Below, in pieces: positions 11,003 through 23,766 of a DNA stretch of 64,000 nucleotides (position 1 is the stretch's first letter; each line of letters starts with the position of its first letter). Origin of the DNA: Psilocybe azurescens (Eukaryota; Basidiomycota; Agaricomycetes; Agaricales; Agrocybaceae). The position numbers and the translations under genes were made by a program. The notes under the pieces are model-generated. The model was not told the origin of the DNA, made no database searches, and was given only the letters and a program-made list of their open reading frames with translations. Location of the stretch: the NCBI GenBank assembly GCA_023853785.1, contig JAJIRX010000622.1:434001-498000 (forward strand), in the 5' to 3' direction.

Positions 11003-12320
11003 TCAGCATGCGTTCAAGGCATTTCCTGGAAGGATCTTTCCGAAGATTCCAAAGCTTTGTTCTACTGCACCGCTGGTCTTCCACATTTGATCGTCGTATT
11101 CGAAGCCAAATATCGTCATGCTTGTATCGCGAGCTGCGCAGTTGATGCTGGAAATCGCATTGTGTTCATCGGGTACAGATGGGACCGCATTTCCGTTATT
11201 ACTTCCCCTAGACGGCCAGCCCGTCCTACAAATTTTAGGATTAATTCAAGATATAATCACTGAAGCATACATGATCTGACGTACTCAGTTATATAGATCT
11301 TTTCCCAGGACATGCAGCTTGTAAAGCTGGCTTCACTGTGTTGTAAAGGAAGCTTCCAGCCTGACCTGAATTGACACCTCCATCATAGAAAGCACTGTAT
11401 CGGAGGTTATTACATCCGAGACGCTTGGTTTTATCCTGGGAGATGGAAAGTATATACGTACTGAGCGTTTGCCCCAACAAAATCAGCGCCACAGAGATCT
11501 GGGCTACTGTGAATATCGACCCAGGTGTGAACTGTAGACACAGGGGTTGTCACACCCACAGATCCGAGATATCCTGATTTAGGATGATCAATAATGTGTC
11601 GAGATCGGGATACAATCCAGTCTAAGAAAGCTACCTCGGACGTCATAGACTTTGGCCATTATGTTGCCAACGGAGTCAGCTACCTGTAAGCCTCGTTTCT
11701 CGAAAATGTCCATTAAAAACTAGCGAAGACGGTACTAACCTCATTCCCAATGGTCAGTCCGACATATCTTCCCGCTCCATATTTGGCATATGCTGTACGG
11801 AAGGTCTGGACATCATTACTAGGCAAGAAATATAATGACTAATGTCAATGAGCTAACAAAGAGGAAATTGTCGTAAAGAATACTTTATTTGAGTCATACT
11901 GGCCGCAATAGTTCCCTGCGATGAAACTGTATGAGCACAAAGGTAAGGATCATTAGTCCTTGTTTTGATACTGACAAATTGGGCATATATTCCTGCCATA
12001 ACCTGAAGACCAGCTGCAGCTGCAGCTGAAGATGCCATATCGAGGGCATTGCAATCAAACCCAATTATCCGTATGATCCTGAATCCCTGCCCTTTGGCGT
12101 CGTTGGCCAGTTGGTTCCACTTGCATTATTAATCAGAAAGCTGTGGAGCGACAGAAAACTTCGTCGTAGTTACCTGGTCTTGTGAGCGGCATGAGTATGT
12201 ACCAGTACCTCCAGCACTATTGGAGACAGCGAGTCCTGAAATATGATTGGTGCCGAGTGAGGGTCCCGTTAGACCGAGAAGAACTGCGACTGTAAGGGAG
12301 GTGAAAGCACTATAAATCAT
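11003..12320 (-). CDS. Secreted GH17 beta-1,3-glucanase, copy B
   Basis: Paralogue of the neighbouring GH17 gene with the same exon plan. The chosen start gives a signal peptide (MIYSAFTSLTVAVLLG...SLG); longer upstream open sequence lies over the TATA box (TATAAATA, about 38 bases upstream) and is not coding. Conserved blocks: GFDCNALDMASSAAAAAGL, TIGNEVADSVGN (acid/base Glu), VSTVHTWVDIHSS, CGADFVGANA, AFYDGGVNSGQAGSF, ITETGWPSRGSNNG (nucleophile Glu). Just before the nucleophile, the A run at 11300-11303 (TTTT on the top strand) is one base short for the conserved CPGKKIYITE reading. Copy A has the full reading there, so a sequencing deletion is likelier than gene death. Confidence 0.9.
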
Positions 12321-14699
12321 TTTGAGGATACTGGTAATAATGAGGTGCGTGTCCCAGTATTTATATCTGTCGAAAGGTAGAGAGGAATTATACAAAGACT
12401 CGGTGGACCGGTCGAGGCAGATGCTTTCAAAACCTTGACCATATGCTACACCCCATAAATAGTTTTCCATTACATACGGCCGTACATCTGTGATGAAGAG
12501 AAGTCTGCGGAGCCTGAGGATATCAAAAGACAGGATTGCTGAGACATCCGCTCGACGCGAGAAACCCGAAGGAGTCTCTAAGGAGTTTTTGAGAAGTACC
12601 TTGACTGACTATGATCGACGTGAAGCGACTAGCTTCCGCTTAGTAGTGCATATGTGTCGATCAGGGTCAGGGTAACAAGGTCAATTGGTTGGGCGGCAAG
12701 TTTTCTACGTAGCCTTATCCGCCTCCATCACATAGCCTACGAGTAACTTGTTTAATGGACGTTCATGAGTTCATGAGTTGCAAGTACAGTATTAATATTG
12801 TTCACTTGTAAAACTTTACTCGGAGTCGTAACAAATACTTCGGGTTTCCGTAACACGAATGATAGCCGCTGAGGATCAACATATGCGTGCCACAAGTTAT
12901 CTTTCTAGTTCGACCATCGCCTAAGTTAGCAATCAAATTTCGAACCTTCCTTAAGGTTCACCACACGAACTCTTTGGTAGACATCTTGAGCTTGATATAC
13001 AGCGACTTGGAAGTGCTTGGGAAATGTATTGGATTTATTATTTCTCTTGTAAAAGCCTGCTAATACGATGACCGACTGATGCGTGTTCAGGATGTTCGGT
13101 AGGCAGGAATAAACGGGATATTATTGTAGTCCGGTAATGCATTTTCATTCTTATTTTTAGCTGGTATTCAAGAGGTTTTAAAAGAGAGTATTTGTCGTGT
13201 AATGCTATATATTACTGATAAAACCATTATTGGCTAAAGAAAAGCTACAAGATCAAGATAACGTATAGCATGTGGTCCGTATCATTGAATCACATCAACA
13301 TTGCAGTTCCCACTGTCTTCTAAACTTACTGTCAATGAACAGACAGCTGCGGACTACTTCTTGTAGTACACCAAATATATATAAGTAGAGTAGTAAATGA
13401 CAATGGTAAATGACAGTAAGGGGAGGAAGCCGTAGATGTTCTGCAGGTGGTGACATGGACTCAGGGGACAGGAGGTTTGAGTCGGAGAATTTCTGAGTTT
13501 TAAATGGGCGGCGATGTCCGAATCCACTGCAATAACTTGCAAGCGTAGTCCTTGTACTTACATATCGAGGATTTCGCATTGTCGATATAAGGACTGCTTA
13601 TGAAAAAATGATCTCTCAGATCACTCGGTGTTTCGATTGTAATATCCAAAAGCAATATGTAGTAAATAGATATTTTTCTGCCGCTCTGAAGAAAAAATAG
13701 TCAAGAAAGTTTTTCTTCTTGCATGTAGAGCCCTTTTATGTCTCGAACTTGAACATGAACTGCATCTGCACGCTAAGTGGGCGTCTGCAGTGTTTTCAAC
13801 ATGCGGCCCCGATCATGTCAAGAAACTTGTTTCCGATGTAATCCCTCAAGACCGCCTAGCAACCAAATATCTCATCACGTTGAACAACAACGACAGAATT
13901 GCTTGCCTTCGTACAGTCATGGTCTGCTGGAGTATTCGTAAAGGACAGCATGTTCCTTGGTAAATGCAGCTCCGAACCATGGTTGCAGAAAGAAATGGCA
14001 AGGGTGTATTGTTGTTGGCAATTGCAGTACACCGTATTATAAGAAGTGGGAAAACCTTGAGCAAATACGTTCGGAGTCTGCATCAGGAATGTCGTAAATA
14101 GAGACGTCGAGGGCCTTGAGCACAAAGCGAGATCAAGCTTTCTGCCATCTCAAGCAGCTGAGAGTCTATGTCAAGTGGAGAAAGAGAAGCGATGTCAAAA
14201 GGCACATTTCTAACTGTATCACAACTAATAAGTCAGGAAGTGTTTTTATTACGTATGAATAGTTACGAATGTGTATCCTCGTCTAAAAGAACTACCGACG
14301 CCACATAGTCTTTCATTTCCACCATTCTCTCCATTTCAGGGGTGCTATGACCGCGCCCACAGCCATTGTATCCGTCGTTGGGTGTAGGGAGTCATCAGCT
14401 GCATACCGAATGCTGGTGCTGGTGCTGGTGCATTTTACAGTGTTTGAGGCATTTAAGGTGCTTCAGAAGCCCAGCAGCTCGTTCGAAATTCCGGAACTGA
14501 AGTGGGCATGGCCCCACGTTCGTTGCGACATTTCTGAGTGAGGGCTCGGTGATTTGACCACTTTCTTGAGGTGGAATGCATGCAGGATCCACACCGAAGG
14601 ATCAGGTACCCTTCATAATGATGTAGAATAGAGAAAGCGAGGTGAAGACGTCGACGCATGATGGGCTTTCAAGACATTCATTGTCGTAATAGTGCCAGA
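12321..14699. other. Gene-poor region
   Basis: About 2.4 kb with only short open frames. One minus-strand frame at 13856-14125 has Cys-rich stretches but no start context, signal peptide or recognisable family, so I do not call it a gene. Confidence 0.45.
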
Positions 14700-15612
14700 G
14701 AGATGTAAATTTCCTATTCTAGAACTTGGCTTGATGGCCATTGCTTTGCATGGCGTAACGAGTCCTTTTGTGGGACTGATTTGAACCATCCTTGCTTACT
14801 TATGCTTATACTTTTTAGCATCAAAAATTTATAATTACATATACTGAACAATTCATTATGCACAATACCAAAAAATAGAGAAAAAGGAGCCATTTTACTA
14901 TGTGGGGGCCATATTTTTACCATCCTGCCTCACACTTTATGGCTTCAAAAATTATAAGCTATATAATGAATGACCTGCTATGCACAATGCAAAAAAACTG
15001 GAGAAAAGAGAGCTATTTTGTGATGTCAGAGCCTGATTTTGCACTTTTTAGCACATTCATTAAAATATTTTGGCCCTTACATTGGACATAAAAATATAAA
15101 AATTCAGATTAATGTTTATATGAGCTGTCTATATGAGAGTGCTAAAAATTAGATTTAACAAAGCTGCAGTTGTGAAGTTATAAATGAAAAGTGTCAATTT
15201 ACAAACACTGGTGATAGTACAATCAAAATGCTGGATGACAAATGCAACGGAATTCAAAATTCATGTCATGTTATCAAAGCGATGGAAGGAGTTGAGACTT
15301 GAGTGTGGTTCCACTTGCCCATCAAGTGTGGAAGATTGTGCCAAGTAAAACCAGGGCTTTGTAAGGCAAATAAAGCAAGAAAACTTAGGCAAAAATCATG
15401 TGCAGATTGAAATGAGTTTCCTTGATGAAGGACATGTGAGTACACCCAAATTTCTCTTCCTCAAACCACCTCCTCAGGAGGAATCCATAAAATTGCACAC
15501 ACTCACCTCCCAATTATATTAGAATTTTCCTAATACTTTCAGTGTGTATCTGTGTGTTGATACTTAAAAGTCTCCTTCTAGCCTCTTACTAGTGAATCAA
15601 CTACACTACAAC
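14700..15612. mobile_element. Retroelement remnant, possibly a solo LTR
   Basis: AT-rich sequence with a degenerate tandem repeat of about 120 bases: a GCACAAT-A/G-C-A-rich block followed by GAGAAAA, AGC-ATTTT and a GCC-rich motif occurs near 14860 and again near 14980. The 3-prime part, with polypyrimidine stretches and the end CTACACTACAACA at about 15612, resembles LTR ends of Agaricomycete LTR elements. No second LTR, polymerase or clear target duplication was found. Confidence 0.3.
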
Positions 15613-17219
15613 ATATGCTCAAGGTGACTATATCGGCTAACCACAACATAACACATCTGGCTTCGCGTCTCAACTTCAAGTGGCGTAGGATCACGTGACC
15701 TGAACCCTATGTAGTCACCCAACCACACGGAATCACGAGATTCTGCCGCCTCAAATCATCTGACTCGCCGATTACAAAGCGCATCATTCGGCAAAAAATA
15801 ACTCGGGAGAAGCCGGTTTTACAAAAGCAATTCACGTTCACGTCACGTTATTAAAGACAAAACAGGAAATATATTCGCACAAAGATAGATTCTTGACATT
15901 GCGCCCTCGCTGGGTCCCTGTAAAAGAACAAGTCTTTACTTACATAAAGGAAAAGGACTCGTAACTACTCATCAGTGAGCAGTGCATCACTGATCAGGGA
16001 TTTAAACTCCGATTTACAGGTCCTTGTACTATCGTCATACAAGGATCTGCCACAGGTCTATGTCCTCATAACTTTTATAACTTTTGCCATACGTCAAATA
16101 TTTCATATTTCTTCGATACTCCTAAAAGAGTCTTGAAATACTCCGATAAGCACTTATCTGTGATGCAATTACCACAGTCTACCACCCTAGTATTATGAGG
16201 GCTGGCAACGCGCGTTCAGACAACCCTTGCTCACGGGCGTTTGACTATGAGGTGGACAGACTTTCTTCTGGTGCGTATTGTCAATGGTTCCCGTCTCTTT
16301 ATAATGAAAGGCTATTTGGTCATGTGTTCTTTCTTTCAATGCGGCTTAAATAACTTCAAGGAGCTCTAAATCCTACTCTCAGGAATTCTCTTTGCTTTTG
16401 TTCGGCGAATCGCCAGTAACTTCTCCAGCTGTGGTTCATTTGCTCACGTTACGCACTAACCCTTATCCAATATCCCTGCAAGGCTGCTAAACCCCGTAGA
16501 TCCGAAGATATCGATAACCTGGGACGAAGCTTAACCAAGTGTCTCCAGAGGTGTGTTGAGACCGGTTTCCAATCCCTAATCTTTTGTGGTCGTTAGTCAG
16601 AACAACTCAGCTCCTGTGAGCGACGCACTTACTCACCTAATAATATGTGACAGAGTTGAACGTAACCAAGTTTATTTTTTTCTTTGTTTTCTTCAATCAG
16701 CAAAGTGCATTGGAACATTAAAGATATTGTTGGGCTGAGTCATTATCTTGTCGGCGATAAACGAGGCGATTGACGAGAATAGTTTCGGCGTCTTGCTCCA
16801 TCAAAACAATGCTCTCACTTGAGCGATGCTGTGCTATTGCAAGGCCGTTTTTCCCGTTGATTTCCCCTTTCATGCTTCGATATTCTCATTCAAGTAACTG
16901 GCCAGTGCGGTTGGTGGCGTGCGAATGAGAAACGAAAAGGAAATTGTACCCTGAGCACTCTGGTCCTCGGCAATTAAGTGCCTCGAAGATCTTCCCCTCG
17001 TACACGAATGACCACGACGGTTTCTAAACTTACAGTTAAGCAAGCAGCTTACCGTGCCCTTGCTTCTGCATGTCATGCGTCGAGAATATCTTTCGACTTC
17101 TGCATACTCTCACCGATCACGCTCGCCACGACTTGCTGTGTGAAGGACGAGCCAATGCGTCCTGTTTTAACCTCTGCTTCTTGGTTCTCAAAGAACCAGC
17201 TGTTCTTTCCTCTTCTGCC
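15613..17219. other. Gene-poor region upstream of the MFS transporter
   Basis: No gene supported over 1.6 kb. An 8-bp perfect inverted repeat (ATCAGTGA ... TCACTGAT) lies at 15971-15994. The final few hundred bases must contain the promoter of the MFS gene. Confidence 0.45.
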
Positions 17220-19379
17220 ATGTCTCATTCGCAGAAGAACAGTGACATCGACTCTAAAGACGCGGTGCGCAGCGTCGCGACTCCGGCCCCAGAACGCGCG
17301 TCGACGCTTGTCGAGCCACCCGCCAAGTTCTCGAAGAAAGAGAAATGGTCCATCGTGATATTTACTTCGTTTATTGGACTGTTCAGGTAGGTCTCGGAAA
17401 CTCTGCTCGTTGAGTTATGCTCTAACTATCTGTAGCCCGCTTACTGCGACTATCTACTATCCGGAAATTCCTATACTTTCGCAAGTATTCGGAAAGTCTA
17501 CAGAGCTCATCAACCTCACGGTATGTCAAACTAACTGTCCATTTCAAATGATCATCTACTCAATAAAACTTTTATGAATTGATAGGTGACCGCCTACGTA
17601 GTCTTACAGGGCATTGGTGCGTTGCATAATTTGGAAAAATGCTATCACGACGGCATCTTCTGATCGTATCGCAGCTCCGATGATTTGGGGCCCTTTTTCT
17701 GATCATGTTGGACGACGACCGATCTACGCAGCATGTCTACTTATTTTATCGCTATCGTGTATCGGACTGGCTCTTGTTCCCACTTCCAACTATGGGCTAT
17801 TATTGGCACTGCGATGTATTCAAGCATGTGGCTCGGCAAGCACTATCGCTATTGGTATTTACTATTTTCTCTCTCCAAGCTTCTTTGACTCTATGTTCTT
17901 CCAGGTGCCGGTGTCATTGGGGACATTTCTTCCCGGGCGGAGAGAGGCGGCTTTTTCGGGATTTTTACTCTTGGTCCTACTGTGAGCATGCGAATTTGTG
18001 AGGTTTAACATGTGTTAATTCTTGAATGTTTCCACTAGACTGGGCCAGCTTTAGGGCCAGTGATAGGAGGTGCTCTCGCAGGACACTTCGGCTGGCGGTG
18101 CGTTTGCATTTCGAACAATTGATTACGTTTTGACTTTTGATCAAACTAAAGTGAATTCGTTCCCAGTGCCGTTTTCTGGTTCTTATGCATCGCATCTTCC
18201 TTTTGTGTCCTAGTGATCATTCTGTGGGTTCTTCGTGCTGTTAAGGCGCTTTGAGAATCTCTTCATCTAATCGCACTTTCTCAAGCTTTCAGCCAGAAAC
18301 TGTGCGCCATATCGTCGATAGCGGGCGTGATTCACTATTCCTTGTCTATCGGCCTGTCCTTCCCGTGATTGGTCGCAAAGATGCCCCGTCAAGACCTCTG
18401 AGCGTACAACTATCCCCTGTCAAGATTCCACGCAATCCATTTGGGTTATTTTTGCAGCCTGACATCGCCCTACTGCTGTACATGAATGGGGTCGCTTTCG
18501 CCATCTTCTACGGTGTGCTGGTGACAGTATCTTCGTTGATGTTGCCGGCGTACCCTTTTCTCACAGAGACGACACTGGGACTGTGTTTCTTGTCTGTGGG
18601 TGGTGGGACTATTATAGGAAGTGCTATTTCTGGACGTGTTCTGGACCGTGAATTTAGGAGGGTACGGCTTAGAATAGAGGCAGCGCACTCTGATTCGGCG
18701 GCTGTCGATCGCGAGGAGAACTTTCCACTTGAGAAGGTAATCATCCATCATCCTTCCACAAATACGTCCAGTTGACGAACGACGTTTTGTTACGTATAGG
18801 CCCGTCTTCGACTGACCCCGTATCTTATCATAATCTGCGCAGCCGCTTGTGCAGGGTATGGCTGGTGCCTCCAACAAAGGTCCACATCGCCGTGCCGTTG
18901 ATCCTGCAATTTCTTGGTCAGTCTCCCAGTTCTCATAACGCGTGACATGAAGACTAACATACCCTTTGTCTTTTAAGTTGGGGTTTTCTCAATTATTAGT
19001 ATGAATTCATCAACGACTCTCATGATTGATTTAGTGCCTGGACAAAGCTCCTCGGTTACTGCTTGTGTATGTCTTCCTTCTTAGTTTCGTGGTGAAGGGT
19101 GTCAACCGCAGAATGACTGACAGGGGACCCTTACAGAGCAACCTGATTAGATGCACCATTAGCGCTGTTTTAGTCTCGGTCATCGACATTATGGCTAAAC
19201 ACATTGGTACAGGATGGACGTTCATCATTTTGAGCGGATTGTGCCTGTCGCCTCTACCTTTGATTTATGTTTCATTTATTGTCGGTCCGCGTAATCGCAC
19301 ACGAAGACAAAGGCTCAGGGAAGAAGAAATCGCCCGCACGCGGACAGCGTCGTTGTCGATATCAGAAGAAAAGGCGTAG
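17220..19379 (+). CDS. MFS multidrug/organic-acid exporter, DHA1 (Qdr/Aqr-like)
   Basis: Twelve-helix plasma-membrane H+ antiporter of the DHA1 family. A soluble N-terminus of about 45 residues leads into the first helix (WSIVIFTSFIGLFSPL). The family blocks follow: ATIYYPEIPILSQVFG, LQGIAPMIWGPFSDHVGRRP (motif A between helices 2 and 3), RCIQACGSASTIAIGAGVIG, GPALGPVIGGALAGHFGWR (antiporter-type motif C), and PETVRHIVDSGRD. A central loop precedes NPFGLFLQPDIALL. Eleven exons can be placed, and their summed length is one base short of a multiple of three. The shortfall maps to the AAA at 18876-18878, where GYGWCLQQ otherwise runs into a stop while the next frame continues as VHIAVPLILQFL. 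With one extra A the protein is 521 residues. The substrate cannot be told from sequence. Confidence 0.9.
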
Positions 19380-20971
19380 CCCAGCTGTAGATGATGACTA
19401 CATGCCACGAACGGAAACGAACTTTGCAAACGAAGCAGTTAGTATAACTTGTATCAACCTTACCACAACTTCACCATCAACATTTCTTGACGATTTTATG
19501 CAGCTCTTATGTACAGCCACTTTTCAGATCAAATTACGAAAATGTATCCTCTACTTCCCCAAATTGACCTTCGAAATAGGCAAATCGAACTGACACCTAA
19601 AAGTCTTATATCATGATTGCTTGGTATTGCTTGGTTCCAACTCAGCTTTATAAATGAGACACCCACCCCTCTTTCCTCCAATCACCCCACCACAACCTCT
19701 CGTCCCGCACAGGAAATGCACTGTTCGCAGTGATATTCCTCTCTTACGAGTCGATATCCTTCTGGATATCCATTGGCGATAGGTGCAATGTCAGTCGACC
19801 CCGCGTTTTCATATCGGGGCCCGGGGGCCTTTACGGTCTGGGACCAGCGCTTGTCTTGCACGGCAGGCAGGCGTTGGTCTTGTTTTGTCGCGTACGTCTC
19901 TATCTCCTAGTCCTCTGTTCGTCAGGCGGTGGTGTGGGGTGCAAGCTTCACATTTCCGTATCTGCGAACGCGAGCTAGTATGCTTCCAGGATTGCGGCTT
20001 GCTGTGATCTTGTGTGAGCATTCATGGTTTTGTTGTTAGTCCAGCCAGCTGGACTAGCGATATTTTGATCCGCACCTGAGCTGTCCACTTACCCTCCTCG
20101 CACACCATACCTATATCGCCGGTATCCTTCATGATATGGCCTCGTATGCACAAGACATTCTTATAGGGCCCCTTCACCGCGTTGAACGCCCATCTTGTTG
20201 CTAGGCCATCCGGGTCGTTCCCCTTCGTGGACCTCGGGCTGGCATTTGATTCTGCATTTGGCTCCATTATGAGCACCTGCATCTATTCACGCATCTGGCT
20301 TTCATAAGCAGTGCGTCTATCTGCATAATAATTGGCGTTTCGCGGCGCCCGCGCATGCCTCTTTCTATTTGTGTCGCGAGCGGTATTTTTGACCTGCGAT
20401 CGGTGTCGGCTGGGGATGCGGATTCGTCATTAGGTCGTACGTTCTGGTCATACGAGTGAAAGGGGAAGACTGGCTTTGCACACTCGCGTTGGGGCCTTGG
20501 CGGAAATATGGCCGTCCTTTGGACTGGTTGTTTTGCCCCTTGGTAACTTGCCTTTGGCAAGAATACGGTTTTAACCACAATTTTTGGCATTCGCTCACTC
20601 GTTGGGCCCTTATTCTTCGCGTCCAAGAGATTCACAACGTAAGTCAGCAAATTCATGTCTTCTCTCTCTTTCAATTGTCTGACAGTTCCTCAGAATATTG
20701 GCCACTACCTGCACAAAACAAAGTATTCTCTATTAAATGTTCCCTGGATACTTGCTAGCGTTAAAAGTGTGCCACTTACGTAGCCCCGTATGTATTTGAT
20801 ATCATTTGGGTTTTGCAAGGACGGATTGGAAAGTTAACTCAAAGTCATCCTTATGAGCCGATGTTTGGCCGAGGTTATCTTCAATCTCCGGTAACTCCGC
20901 TCGGCGTTTGTTCCCGACTGTCCGGGACGAGCAAAGTTCAAGTTGTCCTACAGCCTACCGCTTACTTCAAA
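19380..20971. other. Intergenic region, possible uncharacterised transcription units
   Basis: A TTTATAAAT element near 19650 and a CT-rich stretch look promoter-like, but no coherent coding path follows. A 135-codon minus-strand open frame at 20267-20674 has ordinary composition but no recognisable domain or splice partners, so it is not called as a gene. Confidence 0.4.
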
Positions 20972-21564
20972 ATGCGTTCTTCACTCCTCAGACTGGCCGA
21001 ATCAGTGTCAAAAGCACCTCTGAATCTTACGGAGGCTAGTTCTATGCTATACCCACCTCTTCCGTATGTGTCGCCAAATCGTGTCAAGGCAGCTTAGGCT
21101 GAGAAACATGTTGCCAGACTGTACAGACGACTGTTGCGCTCTCACCGAAATTTGCCAACGGTCATGCGCAGTATGGGAGATGACTACGTCAAGTCAGGTG
21201 TGTTCTTCATCTTACTTCAATTTGAACCCACCCTCATGTAAGCTGGGCCCAGAATTCCGACGCCATAAAGAGGTTACGAATCCGGTGTTCATCATGGGAT
21301 TTCTTTCTCAGTGGAAAGTGTATCTCGACCAGTTGCCCGAAACCCTGAATGAAACATACAAGGGGAAACGGCTGGATTCCACCATCTTGGAAAAGGTGTG
21401 TGTTTTTTATCCCTATTGGAGAGCGATGAGTTATTTATATGTATCCATCTGCGTTTGCAAAACAGATGTCAGGAGAGCAGCTGGGACAGCTATATGAGCT
21501 TATGCATGCCGCGAAAGGCGTCTGGAAACCTGTAGCAACAGAAGGAGAAGAGGAGAAGCCTTGA
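20972..21564 (+). CDS. SDHAF3: Succinate dehydrogenase assembly factor 3 (Acn9/LYR family)
   Basis: Mitochondrial matrix LYR-motif protein that helps mature the iron-sulfur subunit of succinate dehydrogenase; yeast acn9 mutants fail to grow on acetate. Four exons (20972-21063, 21118-21197, 21253-21395, 21466-21564) total 414 nt and give 137 residues. The acceptor at 21117 was chosen because it yields PLPLYRRLLRSHRNLP, the LYR motif; the alternative AG ten bases later destroys it. Downstream, MRSMGDDYVKSEFRRHK and FLSQWKVYLDQL match the family. The start gives a basic, Ser-rich presequence (MRSSLLRLAESVSKAPL) fit for mitochondrial import. The length is normal for the family. Confidence 0.93.
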
Positions 21565-22125
21565 TGGCCGTTCTTCTGCGAGCTATTATCAATTTCTGAG
21601 AACTACGTGGAGATTCGGAACAAGTCAAAGCCATTTGTGGGTACCCATCACCCAAATATCCTCGTTCTCTATCCCGCTTGCGCCCTTGTCTAAAAAGCAG
21701 CGCGTACGGTTCTTTTTTGGGATGATAGCTTACATGCCATGCCATGCTTCTTCACATCACATACCATGTTCGACTCGGACGCGCTATTTCAATTTGCACT
21801 TGCACTTTCACTTGCAATTGCCGAAACTGCCCGCTCTTGAACACCCGTGTCCGGATAACCCCAATGTCTCATAAAATCCTTCCCATGTTATCACGTGTGG
21901 GTATAGAGTGTGTTGGAAAAAGCTCCAGTCTCCGGGACACCCCGTTTCATTTTTGTAACCCCACACTCAATGCTCATGTGGTCTAGTCTAACAATGAATC
22001 CACGCGTCTTATCAGTCATCCGGCATTTCCTTATAATAACCCTGGATGCGGAATTGAGTGTTTGAGTCGTCCATCTGTTTCTCTATTTCTCTCACTCGTA
22101 CTCTCGAAACTCGTAAATTGGCAAG

Positions 22126-23024
22126 ATGTCGCAGACAACCCCTGTATGTCGCCTTCCTTGTGCTGAATTTACGATCAATTGCCCTGTCTTGCTTGTTTAA
22201 CATCTCACACTAACAGACTGTACCAACGAACAACTCGCCTTACGCCGATCTGCCATCTATTAGCTCCGTTCTATTCGAGGCGAAAGCAAAGAAAGGGCTC
22301 ACTTTTGATCAAATTGCGAAGGAGATAGGAAAGGACGAGGTCTGGCTTGCAGCTGCCTTCTACGGTCAAGTGAGTTCGATAAACATAGGTTATGAGACGG
22401 ATATTGATGTAGATACGAATCCGATGTCTATAGGCTAAATTTACAGAGGATGAACTGAAGAAAGTTGCGGAAGTGCTCGACATCGCATCCAGCGCTGCGC
22501 TCAGCGAGTTTGGTAACCATTGGTGGCCAAATAGAGGGCTGGGGCCGATGCCCCCTCAGGACCCTGTTATCTATAGGTTGTACGAGGTACGCATGCACTC
22601 CCTCCATCCTGTACGATTCTGCTGGTGCTCACCAGTCTCTCGTGATTGTTTCAAGGGAGTTCTCGTGTACGGTCATGCCATCAAGGTATGTTTCTTCAGT
22701 TTCTGAATACATGCTGTTCCATTGCTTATAATTTCTTCTTTGAATTATTAAGGCTATCATCCACGAAAAGGTCTGCTGATAACCCGCCCTCTGTCCATTC
22801 ATCCTATACTCATACCCACAATTTAATCGCAACGACAGTTCGGTGATGGGATCATGTCAATGATCGATTGCAAGATCAACATCGAGAAGAAGCCTGATCC
22901 CAAGGGCGATCGTGTCCTTTTGAGCTTCGAGTAAGTCGTATTCATTCTTTGCCTTTTAGATGGTTTTTCGTTGACTATGTCATATCTTTTCAGTGGCAAG
23001 TTCCTTCCTTATGCTAAATGGTAG
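22126..23024 (+). CDS. cynS: Cyanate hydratase (cyanase)
   Basis: Cytosolic homodecameric enzyme that decomposes cyanate with bicarbonate to CO2 and carbamate (then ammonia). Seven small exons join in phase to 164 residues, close to the usual ~156. An N-terminal helical domain ([20 protein letters not shown], then [12 protein letters not shown]) precedes the catalytic core. The three catalytic residues are seen in context: Arg105 and Glu108 in [17 protein letters not shown], and Ser131 in [12 protein letters not shown]. The C-terminus [15 protein letters not shown] is typical. A short two-codon-block first exon (MSQTTP) is followed at once by an intron. It sits 0.56 kb after SDHAF3 on the same strand, with no evidence of a functional link. 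Confidence 0.96.
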
Positions 23025-23766
23025 AAGGCGTGTCATGAGTCGCATCGCACCACCGCCAGAAAGTCAAATAAATTCTATTCCATGTAAACCCAACCGTCTA
23101 TAATTTGAATACGACTTAAGAAGAGAGCTTTGAGCCATGCTGCGTCATTTGTCTCATTTGTACTCTTCGAGATATCGTGCACTTCAAATTCCAAAGCTTT
23201 CAAGTTATGAGATCTCGAGCACTTCGCGTGTATCGTCACGACTCATTTGTCAAGAAATGTCGCCACTCTTTTGTTGGTCCCTTTTGCAGACTATGTGGTA
23301 AATTATCGCAACTGGATTTCGCACTCACATTATGCCTATCAATGCAAAAATACGTACCATGCATATGTATAGTCGCAGGGTTTGGGATTGCAATAGATAG
23401 AATACAAAAAGGGAGGGAAGGCTACAAACGGGATCATGGGGATACCATTTCTGAACTCATACATAGAAAAATGAAAGAGAGTTAAAATCGTTCTGCGACC
23501 TCTAGACTACCTCGGGCCAAAAAAAGAAAGAAAAGAAAGAAAGAAAAAAAGACAAGGGCTGAACGGAATGGAAACATGAAGCCCGCAGAACAAATTCAAC
23601 AGAAGGCAGACTCAGATTCATGTACTCCCATATGTACAAATATGCACAGAATGGAAGAAGAAAGACAGACCAAGAGGGAAATGGGCCAGAGAGTGAGAGA
23701 AAGGCAAGTATATAGCGGAAAGTGGCAAGTCGGGAAAGCGCCACATAAAGAAAGAATCACGTTCGA

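Noticed and set aside
13295..14125. Minus-strand open frames with Cys-rich stretches, considered as small secreted proteins
   Set aside because: No signal peptide at the first Met, no recognisable Cys pattern and no plausible introns.
20267..20674. 135-codon minus-strand open frame
   Set aside because: Ordinary composition but no domain, promoter or splice partners; could be chance.
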